From an uncultured Faecalibacterium sp. (GTDB lineage: Bacteria; Bacillota; Clostridia; Oscillospirales; Ruminococcaceae): a stretch of DNA of 5,641 nt. How positions within the stretch are numbered: the first letter of the stretch is position 1; the number at the start of each line of letters is the position of its first letter. The notes under the pieces are model-generated. The model ran no database searches. It worked only from the letters and a program-made list of their open reading frames with translations, and was not told where the DNA came from. Below are positions 1 to 5,520 of the stretch, one piece after another. The DNA lies in the NCBI GenBank assembly GCA_934540955.1, contig CAKTCY010000081.1, positions 1 through 5,641 of the forward strand. Direction: 5' to 3'. The position numbers were made by a program, and so were the translations under genes.

Positions 1-77
1 AGAACCTGAACGACCGTGAGTACGAGCTGGCACAGGCGCGCCTCAAGCGCGCGCTGGTGCGCACCTCTGTCCGTTAA
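1..77 (+). CDS. atpC: C-terminal end of a probable F-type ATP synthase epsilon subunit (partial)
   Basis: Only the last 24 codons and the TAA stop (75-77) lie in the window; the gene enters from the left edge in frame from base 3. The visible tail is NLNDREYELAQARL followed by KRALVRTSVR. Its pattern of an acidic/aromatic start, a helical A-rich stretch, then RAL.R.SV resembles the second helix of the C-terminal hairpin of bacterial AtpC, where Bacillus-type proteins carry a similar D-F-K-R-A-E...L-Q-R-A-I-N-R-L-S-V pattern. In that family this hairpin regulates ATP hydrolysis by contacting beta and gamma in F1. A strong terminator starts 10 bases after the stop, which fits atpC being the usual last gene of an atp operon. 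The identification rests on about 20 residues, so other short helical tails remain possible. Confidence 0.55.
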   Translation, partial: NLNDREYELAQARLKRALVRTSVR

Positions 78-86
78 CCCGTATGC

Positions 87-126
87 AAAAAGGCACCCGC
101 AGCCGGTTGGCTGCGGGTGCCTTTTT
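87..126 (+). terminator. Rho-independent terminator of the upstream rightward operon (probably atp)
   Basis: An 18-bp perfect stem (87-104 with 109-126) closes on a GGTT tetraloop. The core is GC-rich (GGCACCCGCAGCC), flanked by AAAAA on the left arm and TTTTT on the right arm. The T-run for rightward transcription is 122-126. It begins 10 nt after the stop codon of the partial gene. The A/T symmetry means it may also stop leftward transcription that escapes the udk terminator. Confidence 0.93.
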
Positions 127-145
127 ATGTCAGACCCCACCCGTG

Positions 146-186
146 AAAAAGGGGTTCTGAAAAGCCTGCAGGCTTTTCAGAACCCC
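146..186 (-). terminator. Rho-independent terminator of udk (perfect 36-nt palindrome)
   Basis: Bases 151-186 are a perfect palindrome (GGGGTTCTGAAAAGCCTG and its complement), giving a 16-bp stem with a TGCA loop. The AAAAA at 146-150 becomes the U-tract for leftward transcripts. It lies 65 nt beyond the udk stop codon. In the rightward direction it is followed by GAAATTTTAAA, a poor U-tract, so it is mainly a leftward terminator. Together with the element at 87-126 it forms a back-to-back pair insulating converging genes. Confidence 0.9.
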
Positions 187-251
187 GAAATTTTAAATAA
201 TTCTTCCGCTGAATATGCGCAGAGCAACAGCGGCGCGCATTCCAAATCGCC

Positions 252-881
252 TTATCCCCGGTTCGCTTTCTCGATCAGGGTGCGGATGTGGTGCGCAAGC
301 ATCTCTACGGCGGTGCTGTTCTCGCCGCCGTTGGGCACAATGATGTCCGCGTTGCGCTTGCTGGGCTCTACAAAGGCCTCGTGCATCGGCTTGACCGTGG
401 TCAGGTACTGGTCGATCACGCTGTCCAGGCTGCGCCCCCGCTCCTTTACGTCCCGCAGGATGCGCCGCAGGATGCGCTCGTCCGCGTCCGTGTCCACAAA
501 GATCTTGTAGTCGAACAGGGCGCACAGCTCCGGCTCTACAAAGGGCAGAATGCCCTCCACGATCAGCACCGGGGCGGGCTCGATGTGCTGCACCTCGTTG
601 CTGCGGTTGTGGTTGGAGTAATCGTACACCGGGCAGTCGATGGCGCGGCCGGCCTTCAGCTCCTGCAAATGGTAGATGAGCAGGGCGTTGTCGAAGGCGT
701 CCGGGTGGTCGTAATTCAGCTTGCAGCGCTCTTCATAGGGCAGCTCGTCGTGGCGCTTGTAGTAGCTGTCGTGGGAGATCAACCGCACCTCGTCCTCCCC
801 AAAGCGCTCCTTCAGCCGCAGCGAAAGGGTGGTCTTGCCGCTGCCCGAGCCGCCCGCGATGCCAATGATCAGGTTGTTCAT
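252..881 (-). CDS. udk: Uridine kinase (uridine/cytidine kinase)
   Basis: This P-loop kinase phosphorylates uridine and cytidine to UMP and CMP using a nucleoside triphosphate, the entry step of cytosolic pyrimidine salvage. The protein has 209 residues, close to the roughly 210 usual for bacterial Udk. Visible motifs: Walker A GGSGSGKTT (residues 10-18); HDSYYK (37-42), whose Asp matches the catalytic/substrate region; NYDHPDAFD (56-64); PVYDYSNHNR (84-93), the nucleoside-binding segment; the buried strand VLIVEGIL (105-112); and the Arg-rich lid RRILRDVKERGRS (139-151). All expected motifs are intact. The ATG start is set by an AGAAGGAG ribosome binding site 8 nt upstream (890-897). The gene is monocistronic: its own terminator lies downstream, it converges on the probable atpC and diverges from the HAD gene. 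It has no signal peptide or membrane segment. Confidence 0.95.
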   Translation of the reverse strand: MNNLIIGIAGGSGSGKTTLSLRLKERFGEDEVRLISHDSYYKRHDELPYEERCKLNYDHPDAFDNALLIYHLQELKAGRAIDCPVYDYSNHNRSNEVQHIEPAPVLIVEGILPFVEPELCALFDYKIFVDTDADERILRRILRDVKERGRSLDSVIDQYLTTVKPMHEAFVEPSKRNADIIVPNGGENSTAVEMLAHHIRTLIEKANRG

Positions 882-908
882 GATGCAAACTCCTTCTGCA
901 CAAAATCT

Positions 909-932
909 GCCGGTTTCTGTGGAAAAACCGGC
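909..932 (-). promoter_or_regulatory. Leader hairpin just upstream of the udk ribosome binding site
   Basis: GCCGGTTT (909-916) and AAACCGGC (925-932) form an 8-bp stem with an 8-nt loop. In the udk transcript the stem is followed by AGATTTTGTG and then, at 897, by the Shine-Dalgarno sequence. It resembles a weak attenuator or an mRNA 5' stabiliser. The T-tract is only four long, so termination would be inefficient. The structure is seen; any function is inferred. Confidence 0.35.
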
Positions 933-948
933 GGGAATCGATTATAAT
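920..948 (+). promoter_or_regulatory. Candidate rightward promoter for the HAD-cls unit
   Basis: TGGAAA (920-925, 4 of 6 matches to TTGACA) lies 17 bp from a consensus TATAAT (943-948). Transcription would begin near 955 and leave a long leader of about 230 nt before the HAD start codon. A second possibility is the extended -10 TGATATGCT (1138-1146), which would give a leader of about 30 nt but has no matching -35. The sequence does not decide between them. Confidence 0.35.
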
Positions 949-995
949 AGAATTATATTTGTTCTGCTGCCGCCCGGCAGCAGCTCTTCCCTTTT

Positions 996-1024
996 ATCAT
1001 AGCACAAAATGTGTCGTTTGGACA
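996..1024 (-). promoter_or_regulatory. Candidate udk promoter (extended -10)
   Basis: Reading leftward, TGCTATGAT is an extended -10 (TATGAT at 996-1001, TG two bases upstream). A weak -35, TGTCCA (1019-1024), lies 17 bp away and matches TTGACA at 3 of 6 positions. The predicted start near 989 gives a leader of about 107 nt that includes the hairpins at 964-983 and 909-932. The leftward TATAAT boxes at 941-946 and 952-957 are alternatives, but they lack a recognisable -35. Confidence 0.35.
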
Positions 1025-1184
1025 GGGCTGCAGGCGCAGAAAAAGCAGCCCTGCCCCCGCACTTTTGCAAAATACTGCGGTGGACGAAAATTTTGCATCC
1101 GTTGGGTGGACACTTCCTACCGGCAGCGGCGCCATTCTGATATGCTGGAGGCATCTCAAAAACAACATACGGGAGGAACCTTTT

Positions 1185-2018
1185 ATGCACAAGATACTGC
1201 TCATTGATATCGACGGCACTCTGGTGGACTACGAGAACCGCCTGCCCGCCTCGGCGGTGGATGCCATCCGCAAAGCCCGCGCCCGGGGGCACAAGGTCTA
1301 CCTGTGCAGCGGCCGCAGCAAGGCCGAAAACAAACAGGAAATCTGGGATATCGGCATCGATGGCTATATCGGCGGCAACGGCAGCTATGTGGAATCCGAT
1401 GGGCAGGTGGTAATGCACCAGCTCATCACCGCCGGGCAGTGCCGCCGCATCGTGGACTGGCTCAACGCCCGCGGGCTGGAATTTTATCTGGAGAGCAATA
1501 ACGGCCTGTTTGCCAGCCCCACCTTCCGGCAGGTCGCGGTACAGGTCATGGCCGAGTACAGCCGCCGCAAGGGCCGTGCCGCCCGCACGGATATCTCTTA
1601 TGAAGAAGCCTTTCCCGGCATGGTCTGGGATGGCCCGCTCTACCGCGATGACCTGAACAAGATCAGCTATGTGCTGCACCGCTATCAGGACTATCTGGAC
1701 GCACAGGCCGCTTTTCCGGAGATGCAGCACGGCACCTGGGGCGGTGCCGGCGAAACGGCGCTGTTCGGGGATATGGGGGTAAAAAACATCACCAAGGCCC
1801 ATGCCGTAGCCACCCTGCTGGCCCATCTCGGCGCCGAAAAAGCGGACACCATCGCCTTTGGCGATGCCAAAGTGGATCTGCCCATGTTTGAAGCCTGTGC
1901 CTTTGGCGTAGCCATGGGCAGCGGCGGTGCAGAGATCAAAGCCGCTGCCGACTATGTGACCACCGGTGTAGACGAGGACGGCCTGTACAACGCCTTTGCA
2001 CATCTGGGCCTGCTCTGA
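1185..2018 (+). CDS. Cof-type HAD superfamily (subfamily IIB) hydrolase
   Basis: This is a predicted cytosolic Mg-dependent phosphatase, 277 residues, in the usual 260-290 range for Cof/YbiV/YidA-like proteins, which typically dephosphorylate sugar phosphates, FMN or PLP. Motif I is DIDGTL (8-13; nucleophile D8 and acid/base D10). Motif II is the Ser in CSGRS (S42). Motif III is probably K204 in NITKAHAV. Motif IV is GDAKVDLPMF (226-235, with D227 and D231). A large cap domain between motifs II and III (roughly 80-190) marks the C2B type, with the family's TGVDEDGLYNAF-like C-terminus at 260-271. The start is ATG 1185, preceded by GGGAGG (1171-1176) with 8-nt spacing and beginning MHKILLIDIDG as expected; the open frame extends further upstream but without support. 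In motif IV the common Asn before the second Asp is Val. Substrate cannot be assigned. It lies 81 bp upstream of cls on the same strand with no terminator between them, so cotranscription is plausible. Confidence 0.93.
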   Translation: MHKILLIDIDGTLVDYENRLPASAVDAIRKARARGHKVYLCSGRSKAENKQEIWDIGIDGYIGGNGSYVESDGQVVMHQLITAGQCRRIVDWLNARGLEFYLESNNGLFASPTFRQVAVQVMAEYSRRKGRAARTDISYEEAFPGMVWDGPLYRDDLNKISYVLHRYQDYLDAQAAFPEMQHGTWGGAGETALFGDMGVKNITKAHAVATLLAHLGAEKADTIAFGDAKVDLPMFEACAFGVAMGSGGAEIKAAADYVTTGVDEDGLYNAFAHLGLL

Positions 2019-2086
2019 ATCCCCGCTGCCGGTCGCATTGCAAATACATTTATCTGGCGCTGCCATAAAGCGCAGCCCTCCATAAA

Positions 2087-2091
2087 AAGGA
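2087..2091 (+). promoter_or_regulatory. Ribosome binding site of cls
   Basis: AAGGA, 8 nt before ATG 2100, supports that start over the in-frame ATG at 2127 (M10), which has no comparable purine-rich stretch at the right distance. Confidence 0.6.
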
Positions 2092-2099
2092 CGGTCAAA

Positions 2100-3716
2100 A
2101 TGCCAAAAGAAACGCTGCAGCACACCATGAGAAGCAAGGTCCGGATCTTTGAGGACGGCGGTATCCGCCTGCTCCGCAAGGGTCAGAAGGGGCTCATCCA
2201 CGCCATCTTCAGCCGCTTCGGGCTGGTGCTGGTGCTGCTGGTGCTGCAATTCGGGGCGCTGTTCAGCCTGATGCGCTGGTTCAGCGGTCTGCTGCCCCAC
2301 TACTTGGGCGGCACCCTGCTGGTCACGGCAGCCATGATGGTCTACCTGCTCAATCAGGATATGAACAACAGCGTGCGCATCCCGTGGCTGGTGGTCACGG
2401 CGCTGGCGCCTGTGCTGGGCGTGCTGCTGTTCTGCTACACCAAGGAGGATGTGGGCCACCGGATGCTCAAAAAGCGCCTGATGGAGCTGGAAGGGCAGAC
2501 CCGCAGCCAGCTGCCGCAGCACAAAAAGGCCGGCAAGGCGCTGGACGCAGACTGCCCCGGCGCGGCCTCTCTGGCGCAGTATCTGCGCGGACGGGGCGGC
2601 GGCTTCCCGGTGTACGAAAACACGCAGGTGACCTATTTCCCCAGCGGAGAAGCCAAATTTGCCGCGCTGCTGCCCCAGCTGGAAAGCGCCACCCAGTACA
2701 TTTTTCTGGAATACTTCATCATTGACGAAGGGCTGATGTGGGGGCGCATTCTGGAAGTTTTGGCTCGCAAGGCCGCGCAGGGCGTGGATGTGCGGGTGAT
2801 GTATGACGGAACCTGCGAGTTCTCCACCCTGCCCCGGGACTACCCCAGACGGCTGGAGGCGCTGGGCATCCGCTGCAAGGTGTTTGCGCCGGTCACGCCC
2901 TTTGTTTCCACCCACTACAACTACCGCGACCACCGCAAGATTTTAGTCGTGGATGGCCGCGTAGGCTTTACCGGCGGCGTGAATCTGGCGGACGAGTACA
3001 TCAACCACGTTGAAAAATATGGCCGCTGGAAGGATGCCGCCGTCATGCTGGAGGGCGAGGGCGTGCGCACCATGACCGCTCTGTTTTTGCAGATGTGGAG
3101 CATCCAGCGGGAGCCGGAGTTCGCCCAGTTCCTCCCCCGCCCTCTTCCGCAAGCACAGGCCAACGGCTTTGTCATCCCCTATGGAGACTGCCCGCTGGAC
3201 GGCGAGCGGGTGGGCGAGATGGTCTACATCGACCTGCTCAACCGCGCCCGGCGCAGCGTACATATCATCACGCCCTACCTCATTCTGGACGGCGAGCTGG
3301 AGACCGCCCTGCGCTTTGCCGCTGAGCGCGGCGTGGACGTGCACCTGATCCTGCCCGGCAAGCCGGACAAGGTATTTGCCTATGCGCTGGCTAAAACACA
3401 TTATCTGCCGCTGCTGTCCTCCGGTGTGAAGATCAGCGAGTGGGCCCCCGGCTTCACCCACGCCAAGGTGATGATCATGGACGGGCAGGAGGCCGTTGTG
3501 GGCACCATCAATCTGGACTACCGCAGCCTGTACCACCACTTTGAAAACGCGGTCTGGATGCGCGGCGTGGACTGCCTGCCCCGCATCGAGGCGGATTTTC
3601 AGGACACGCTGGCGCAGTGCCGCACAGTAGAGCCTACCCGCCAGAGCGTCTGGCAGGGCAAAAAGCTGCTGCATCTTGTGGGCATGGTGCTCAAATTCAT
3701 TGCCCCGCTGATCTGA
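2100..3716 (+). CDS. cls: Cardiolipin synthase (phospholipase D superfamily)
   Basis: The 538-residue membrane enzyme is predicted to condense two phosphatidylglycerol molecules into cardiolipin and glycerol at the cytoplasmic membrane. After a basic cytosolic start come three hydrophobic segments, about 40-60, 68-84 and 94-113. The last, IPWLVVTALAPVLGVLLFCY, is a typical PLDc_N-type segment. Two PLD domains follow, each with an intact HKD motif: HRKILVVD (H278, K280, D285), followed by GRVGFTGGVNLADEY, and HAKVMIMD (H454, K456, D461), followed by VVGTINLDYRS. The pre-motif segments FLEYFIIDEG and SVHIITPYLILDGELE are also as in the family. The length is slightly above E. coli ClsA (about 486), owing to the longer N-terminus common in Firmicutes. 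A shared bidirectional terminator begins within a few bases after the stop. The neighbouring HAD gene may be cotranscribed, but no functional link can be read from the sequence. Transphosphatidylase relatives with other acceptors remain possible. Confidence 0.95.
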   Translation: MPKETLQHTMRSKVRIFEDGGIRLLRKGQKGLIHAIFSRFGLVLVLLVLQFGALFSLMRWFSGLLPHYLGGTLLVTAAMMVYLLNQDMNNSVRIPWLVVTALAPVLGVLLFCYTKEDVGHRMLKKRLMELEGQTRSQLPQHKKAGKALDADCPGAASLAQYLRGRGGGFPVYENTQVTYFPSGEAKFAALLPQLESATQYIFLEYFIIDEGLMWGRILEVLARKAAQGVDVRVMYDGTCEFSTLPRDYPRRLEALGIRCKVFAPVTPFVSTHYNYRDHRKILVVDGRVGFTGGVNLADEYINHVEKYGRWKDAAVMLEGEGVRTMTALFLQMWSIQREPEFAQFLPRPLPQAQANGFVIPYGDCPLDGERVGEMVYIDLLNRARRSVHIITPYLILDGELETALRFAAERGVDVHLILPGKPDKVFAYALAKTHYLPLLSSGVKISEWAPGFTHAKVMIMDGQEAVVGTINLDYRSLYHHFENAVWMRGVDCLPRIEADFQDTLAQCRTVEPTRQSVWQGKKLLHLVGMVLKFIAPLI

Positions 3717-3720
3717 CATC

Positions 3721-3770
3721 AAACAAAAAGGGACTGCTGCACCAAATGCTGTGCAGCAGTCCCTTTTGTT
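3721..3770. terminator. Bidirectional terminator between cls and the glycosyltransferase gene
   Basis: A 17-bp perfect stem (3726-3742 with 3751-3767) encloses an 8-nt loop. Its core GGGACTGCTGCAC is flanked by AAAA on the left and TTTT on the right. Rightward reading gives CCCTTTTGTTCTCT after the stem, and leftward reading gives CCCTTTTTGTTT, so both converging genes can use it. Only 57 bp separate the two stop codons, and the stem occupies most of that gap. Confidence 0.92.
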
Positions 3771-3773
3771 CTC

Positions 3774-4949
3774 TCATCGCACCGATGTATACGTTTTCGG
3801 CGAGCCCGCGTTCACTGCAGGCTCCATCTCCGGTACGCCGTAAAGCTCCAGCGTCTTTGCAACGACCTTATCCCACGGGAAGCGGCTGCATACATATTCC
3901 GGTGCCATATACTTAAAAAGCTTTACCACATTGCGGTGATCCAGCGCATATTGCATTTTTTCCGCCAGACTCTGCCGGTCATCCTTCAGAAAGCGAAGCC
4001 CATGCTCTCCCACCACATTTGTCGATTCTTCAATATCGGTGCACAACACGCAGTTGCCGTAGCTCATTGCCTCCAGCAGACACAGGGACATTCCCTCCAG
4101 ATCGCTGGGCAGTACAAACAGATAGGCGTTGCTATACAGCTCTTCCCGCAGCTGCCCGTCCACAAAGCCGGTAAACAGAATGTTTTCATTGCTCCGGAAC
4201 CGCGCCTTCAATTCCTCCATATAACCATCGGAATCCGATGCTCCGCCCGCGATCACCAGTTTCTTATCCGTGCGCAGCTTTTCGTAGGCATCGCAAAGCA
4301 GATCGCAGCGTTTTTCCGGCACGATACGCCCCAGATATAAAATATAGGAATCCTTTTCCAGCCCGTATCGCTCTGCAATCAGCTCCGGATTCCGTTTTTC
4401 AACGGCATTGACGCCGTTGGGGATATAGTGCGTTTTTCGTCCGTATGTTTCCTGAAAGTATTCCTGTGTGGAATGGTTCAGCACGATGATCTCGTCCGCA
4501 AAGCGTACCGTCATCTTTTCTCCCAGCAGGATATAGTGGGCTCCCATGCTGCCCTTCCACTTTCCCCGCGCCCAGTCCAGCCCGTGAACCGTCACGACTA
4601 TCCGTTTGCCGAACAGGTGCGGGATCCAGCAAAAAAATGCAGGCCCCTCGGCGTGGATATGAACTACGTCATAGTCTCCCAACGCAGCTTCCAGACAGGC
4701 AAAAAAGCTGGAGGTCACCGCTGCCAAGCCCTTGACGTCGATGGTCGGCACATATTTGATGCGAATCCCTTTGTACTCCGAACGACGCTCGGCTGTATGC
4801 TCCTTGCCGCTGACGTGCTGCCCGGAGCGATTGTAGCAGGTAACAGAATGCCCCTGCTGAACCATCCGTGTGGCAAGCTCCTCCACCACGACCTCAATGC
4901 CGCCCTCGTGTGAAGGCACGCGTTTGTGGCCGATCATCGCCACCTTCAT
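3774..4949 (-). CDS. GT4-type glycosyltransferase with DUF1972-like N-terminus (rhamnosyltransferase-like)
   Basis: This 391-residue GT-B fold enzyme is predicted to transfer a nucleotide-activated sugar during cell-surface polysaccharide assembly on the cytosolic membrane face. The N-terminal Rossmann domain starts MKVAMIGHKRVPSHEGGIE (1-19), matching the DUF1972-type pattern of a glycine-rich loop followed by GGxE. HIHAEGPA (97-104) and VHGLDWARGKW (121-131) follow, then IPNGV (176-180), LYLGRIVPEKR (204-214), and LPSDLEGMSLCLLEAMSYG (280-298). The last holds the E-x7-E pair (E285, E293) that binds the donor sugar nucleotide in retaining GT4 enzymes. The start at 4949 is preferred over an in-frame ATG at 5009 because GGAAGGAAG (4958-4966) lies 8 nt upstream and the fold begins there. 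The segment is visibly less GC-rich than cls or the HAD gene. It stands alone, without other polysaccharide genes in view. Donor and acceptor are unknown. Confidence 0.92.
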   Translation of the reverse strand: MKVAMIGHKRVPSHEGGIEVVVEELATRMVQQGHSVTCYNRSGQHVSGKEHTAERRSEYKGIRIKYVPTIDVKGLAAVTSSFFACLEAALGDYDVVHIHAEGPAFFCWIPHLFGKRIVVTVHGLDWARGKWKGSMGAHYILLGEKMTVRFADEIIVLNHSTQEYFQETYGRKTHYIPNGVNAVEKRNPELIAERYGLEKDSYILYLGRIVPEKRCDLLCDAYEKLRTDKKLVIAGGASDSDGYMEELKARFRSNENILFTGFVDGQLREELYSNAYLFVLPSDLEGMSLCLLEAMSYGNCVLCTDIEESTNVVGEHGLRFLKDDRQSLAEKMQYALDHRNVVKLFKYMAPEYVCSRFPWDKVVAKTLELYGVPEMEPAVNAGSPKTYTSVR

Positions 4950-5026
4950 TGCAACTACTTCCTTCCATTCTGTACTACATCTCCGCCCGATCGCTTTCCC
5001 TGTTCTCATCTCATTGATATATTACC

Positions 5027-5055
5027 ATTGTAACATAAGTGTCACTTAGCTGCAA
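5027..5055 (-). promoter_or_regulatory. Promoter of the glycosyltransferase gene
   Basis: Reading leftward, TTGCAG (5050-5055) and TACAAT (5027-5032, 5 of 6 matches to TATAAT) are separated by exactly 17 bp, and TG at the extended -10 position gives TGTTACAAT. Transcription would start near 5020, leaving a leader of about 70 nt before ATG 4949. A second, upstream candidate pairs a consensus TTGACA (5105-5110) with GATACA (5082-5087), also 17 bp apart. The near-palindrome GTGACACTTATGTTAC (5030-5045) fills the spacer and the edge of the -10; it could be an operator, but this is speculative. Confidence 0.6.
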
Positions 5056-5143
5056 CTTATTTCCATGATGTATCTCAATCGTGTATCAAGCTTCATGTAT
5101 ATTTTGTCAAAGCTGCGAAAATTTCATCTCTGATTTCACACAC

Positions 5144-5181
5144 AAAAAAACGCTTCAGAAATTTTTCTGAAGCGTTTTTTA
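5144..5181 (-). terminator. Terminator of the rRNA operon, directly after 5S rRNA
   Basis: A 16-bp perfect stem (5145-5160 with 5165-5180, core CGCTTCAGAA/TTCTGAAGCG) has a 4-nt loop. The seven A residues at 5144-5150 become a long U-tract for leftward transcripts. It starts 2 bases after the predicted 3' end of 5S. This separates the rRNA operon from the co-oriented glycosyltransferase gene. Confidence 0.93.
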
Positions 5182-5182
5182 A

Positions 5183-5298
<116 letters not shown>

Positions 5299-5313
5299 CG
5301 ATTTGACTGAATC

Positions 5314-5342
5314 AGTATAACACATTTCTGTGCTTCTGTCCA
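5314..5342 (-). promoter_or_regulatory. Promoter-like element directly upstream of 5S rRNA, within the 23S-5S spacer
   Basis: Reading leftward, TGGACA (5337-5342, 5 of 6 to TTGACA) is followed after exactly 17 bp by TATACT (5314-5319, 5 of 6 to TATAAT), with TG at the extended -10 position (TGTTATACT). Transcription would begin near 5307, about 9 nt before mature 5S. This is the best promoter match in the window. The motif is seen; activity is inferred. Confidence 0.6.
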
Positions 5343-5353
5343 GTATTTTTACT

Positions 5354-5396
5354 GCAATCCAGCTTTTCGAATCGTTGGCAACAACAGCTGGATTGC
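5354..5396 (-). repeat. 11-bp inverted repeat in the 23S-5S spacer
   Basis: GCAATCCAGCT (5354-5364) and AGCTGGATTGC (5386-5396) are perfect complements separated by 21 nt. In the transcript the stem is followed by AGTAAAAATACTGG rather than a U-tract, so it is not a standard terminator. It is most likely an rRNA processing hairpin, though a protein-binding or antitermination site is possible. Confidence 0.7.
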
Positions 5397-5520
5397 GTTC
5401 CGCAACAGATGCTGTTTTCCAAGACTCTCGATCCTGTCTTGCGATTGAAGGACGTGCCTTCAAAACTGAATAATCACTGCTAACATTTTTTCGTTGACTT
5501 AAAAGTCTCAAGCGAATTGT

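Larger units (their letters stand above)
882..1184. other. Divergent intergenic region between udk and the HAD gene (303 bp)
   Basis: No convincing gene is present. The region contains an AT-rich island (941-960) with TATAAT boxes on both strands, and three hairpins: 909-932, 964-983 (CTGCTGCC/GGCAGCAG, 4-nt loop) and 1023-1053 (CAGGGCTGC/GCAGCCCTG, 13-nt loop). A looser inverted repeat pairs GCAAAAT (1067-1073) with ATTTTGC (1090-1096). None of the hairpins is followed by a strong T-run, so they are not ordinary terminators. I do not recognise a known riboswitch or T-box core here. Confidence 0.6.
5299..5520 (-). other. 23S-5S internal transcribed spacer (about 220 bp, no tRNA)
   Basis: The spacer is longer than the few tens of bases common between 23S and 5S genes. 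I see no tRNA: no TTCGANTC-type T-loop with matching acceptor arms and no CCA end. It holds several hairpins: GCAATCCAGCT/AGCTGGATTGC (5354-5364 with 5386-5396), TTGAAGG/CCTTCAA (5445-5451 with 5457-5463), the small CAGTA/TACTG (5341-5345 with 5350-5354), and an imperfect stem around GACTT/AAGTC (5496-5507) next to the 23S 3' end. These are plausible RNase III or maturation signals. The promoter-like element at 5314-5342 lies near the 5S side. Confidence 0.8.

Noticed and set aside
16..510. Rightward open frame of 164 codons
   Set aside because: It runs through two terminators and into antisense udk, and its start is inside the partial upstream gene in another frame.
288..947. Rightward open frame of 219 codons
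   Set aside because: Antisense to udk, Val/Leu/Ala/His-rich, no recognisable domain, no good ribosome binding site; udk on the other strand is clear.
964..983. CTGCTGCC/GGCAGCAG hairpin as a terminator
   Set aside because: No T-run follows on either strand, so it is listed only as leader or intergenic structure.
1011..1184. 58-residue N-terminal extension of the HAD protein
   Set aside because: No ribosome binding site at 1011, and the HAD fold starts at MHKILLIDIDG with a GGGAGG site correctly spaced before ATG 1185.
2038..2067. Promoter between the HAD gene and cls
   Set aside because: TTGCAA at 2038-2043 is followed at 17-18 bp only by poor -10 matches (TGCCAT/GCCATA). Too weak to call, so cotranscription from upstream is preferred.
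942..2933. Leftward open frame of 663 codons
   Set aside because: It lies antisense to the HAD gene and cls, has low-complexity His/Gln/Ala-rich translation typical of the reverse of GC-rich genes, and no family motif. The sense genes have intact catalytic motifs.
2943..3722. Leftward open frame of 259 codons
   Set aside because: Antisense shadow of cls, which carries both HKD motifs in the forward frame.
4950..5009. 20-residue N-terminal extension of the glycosyltransferase
   Set aside because: The start at 4949 has a good ribosome binding site and begins with the first beta strand of the fold; the extension is unlike the family.
5299..5520. tRNA gene in the 23S-5S spacer
   Set aside because: No cloverleaf could be built: no matching acceptor stem, anticodon arm or T-loop consensus.
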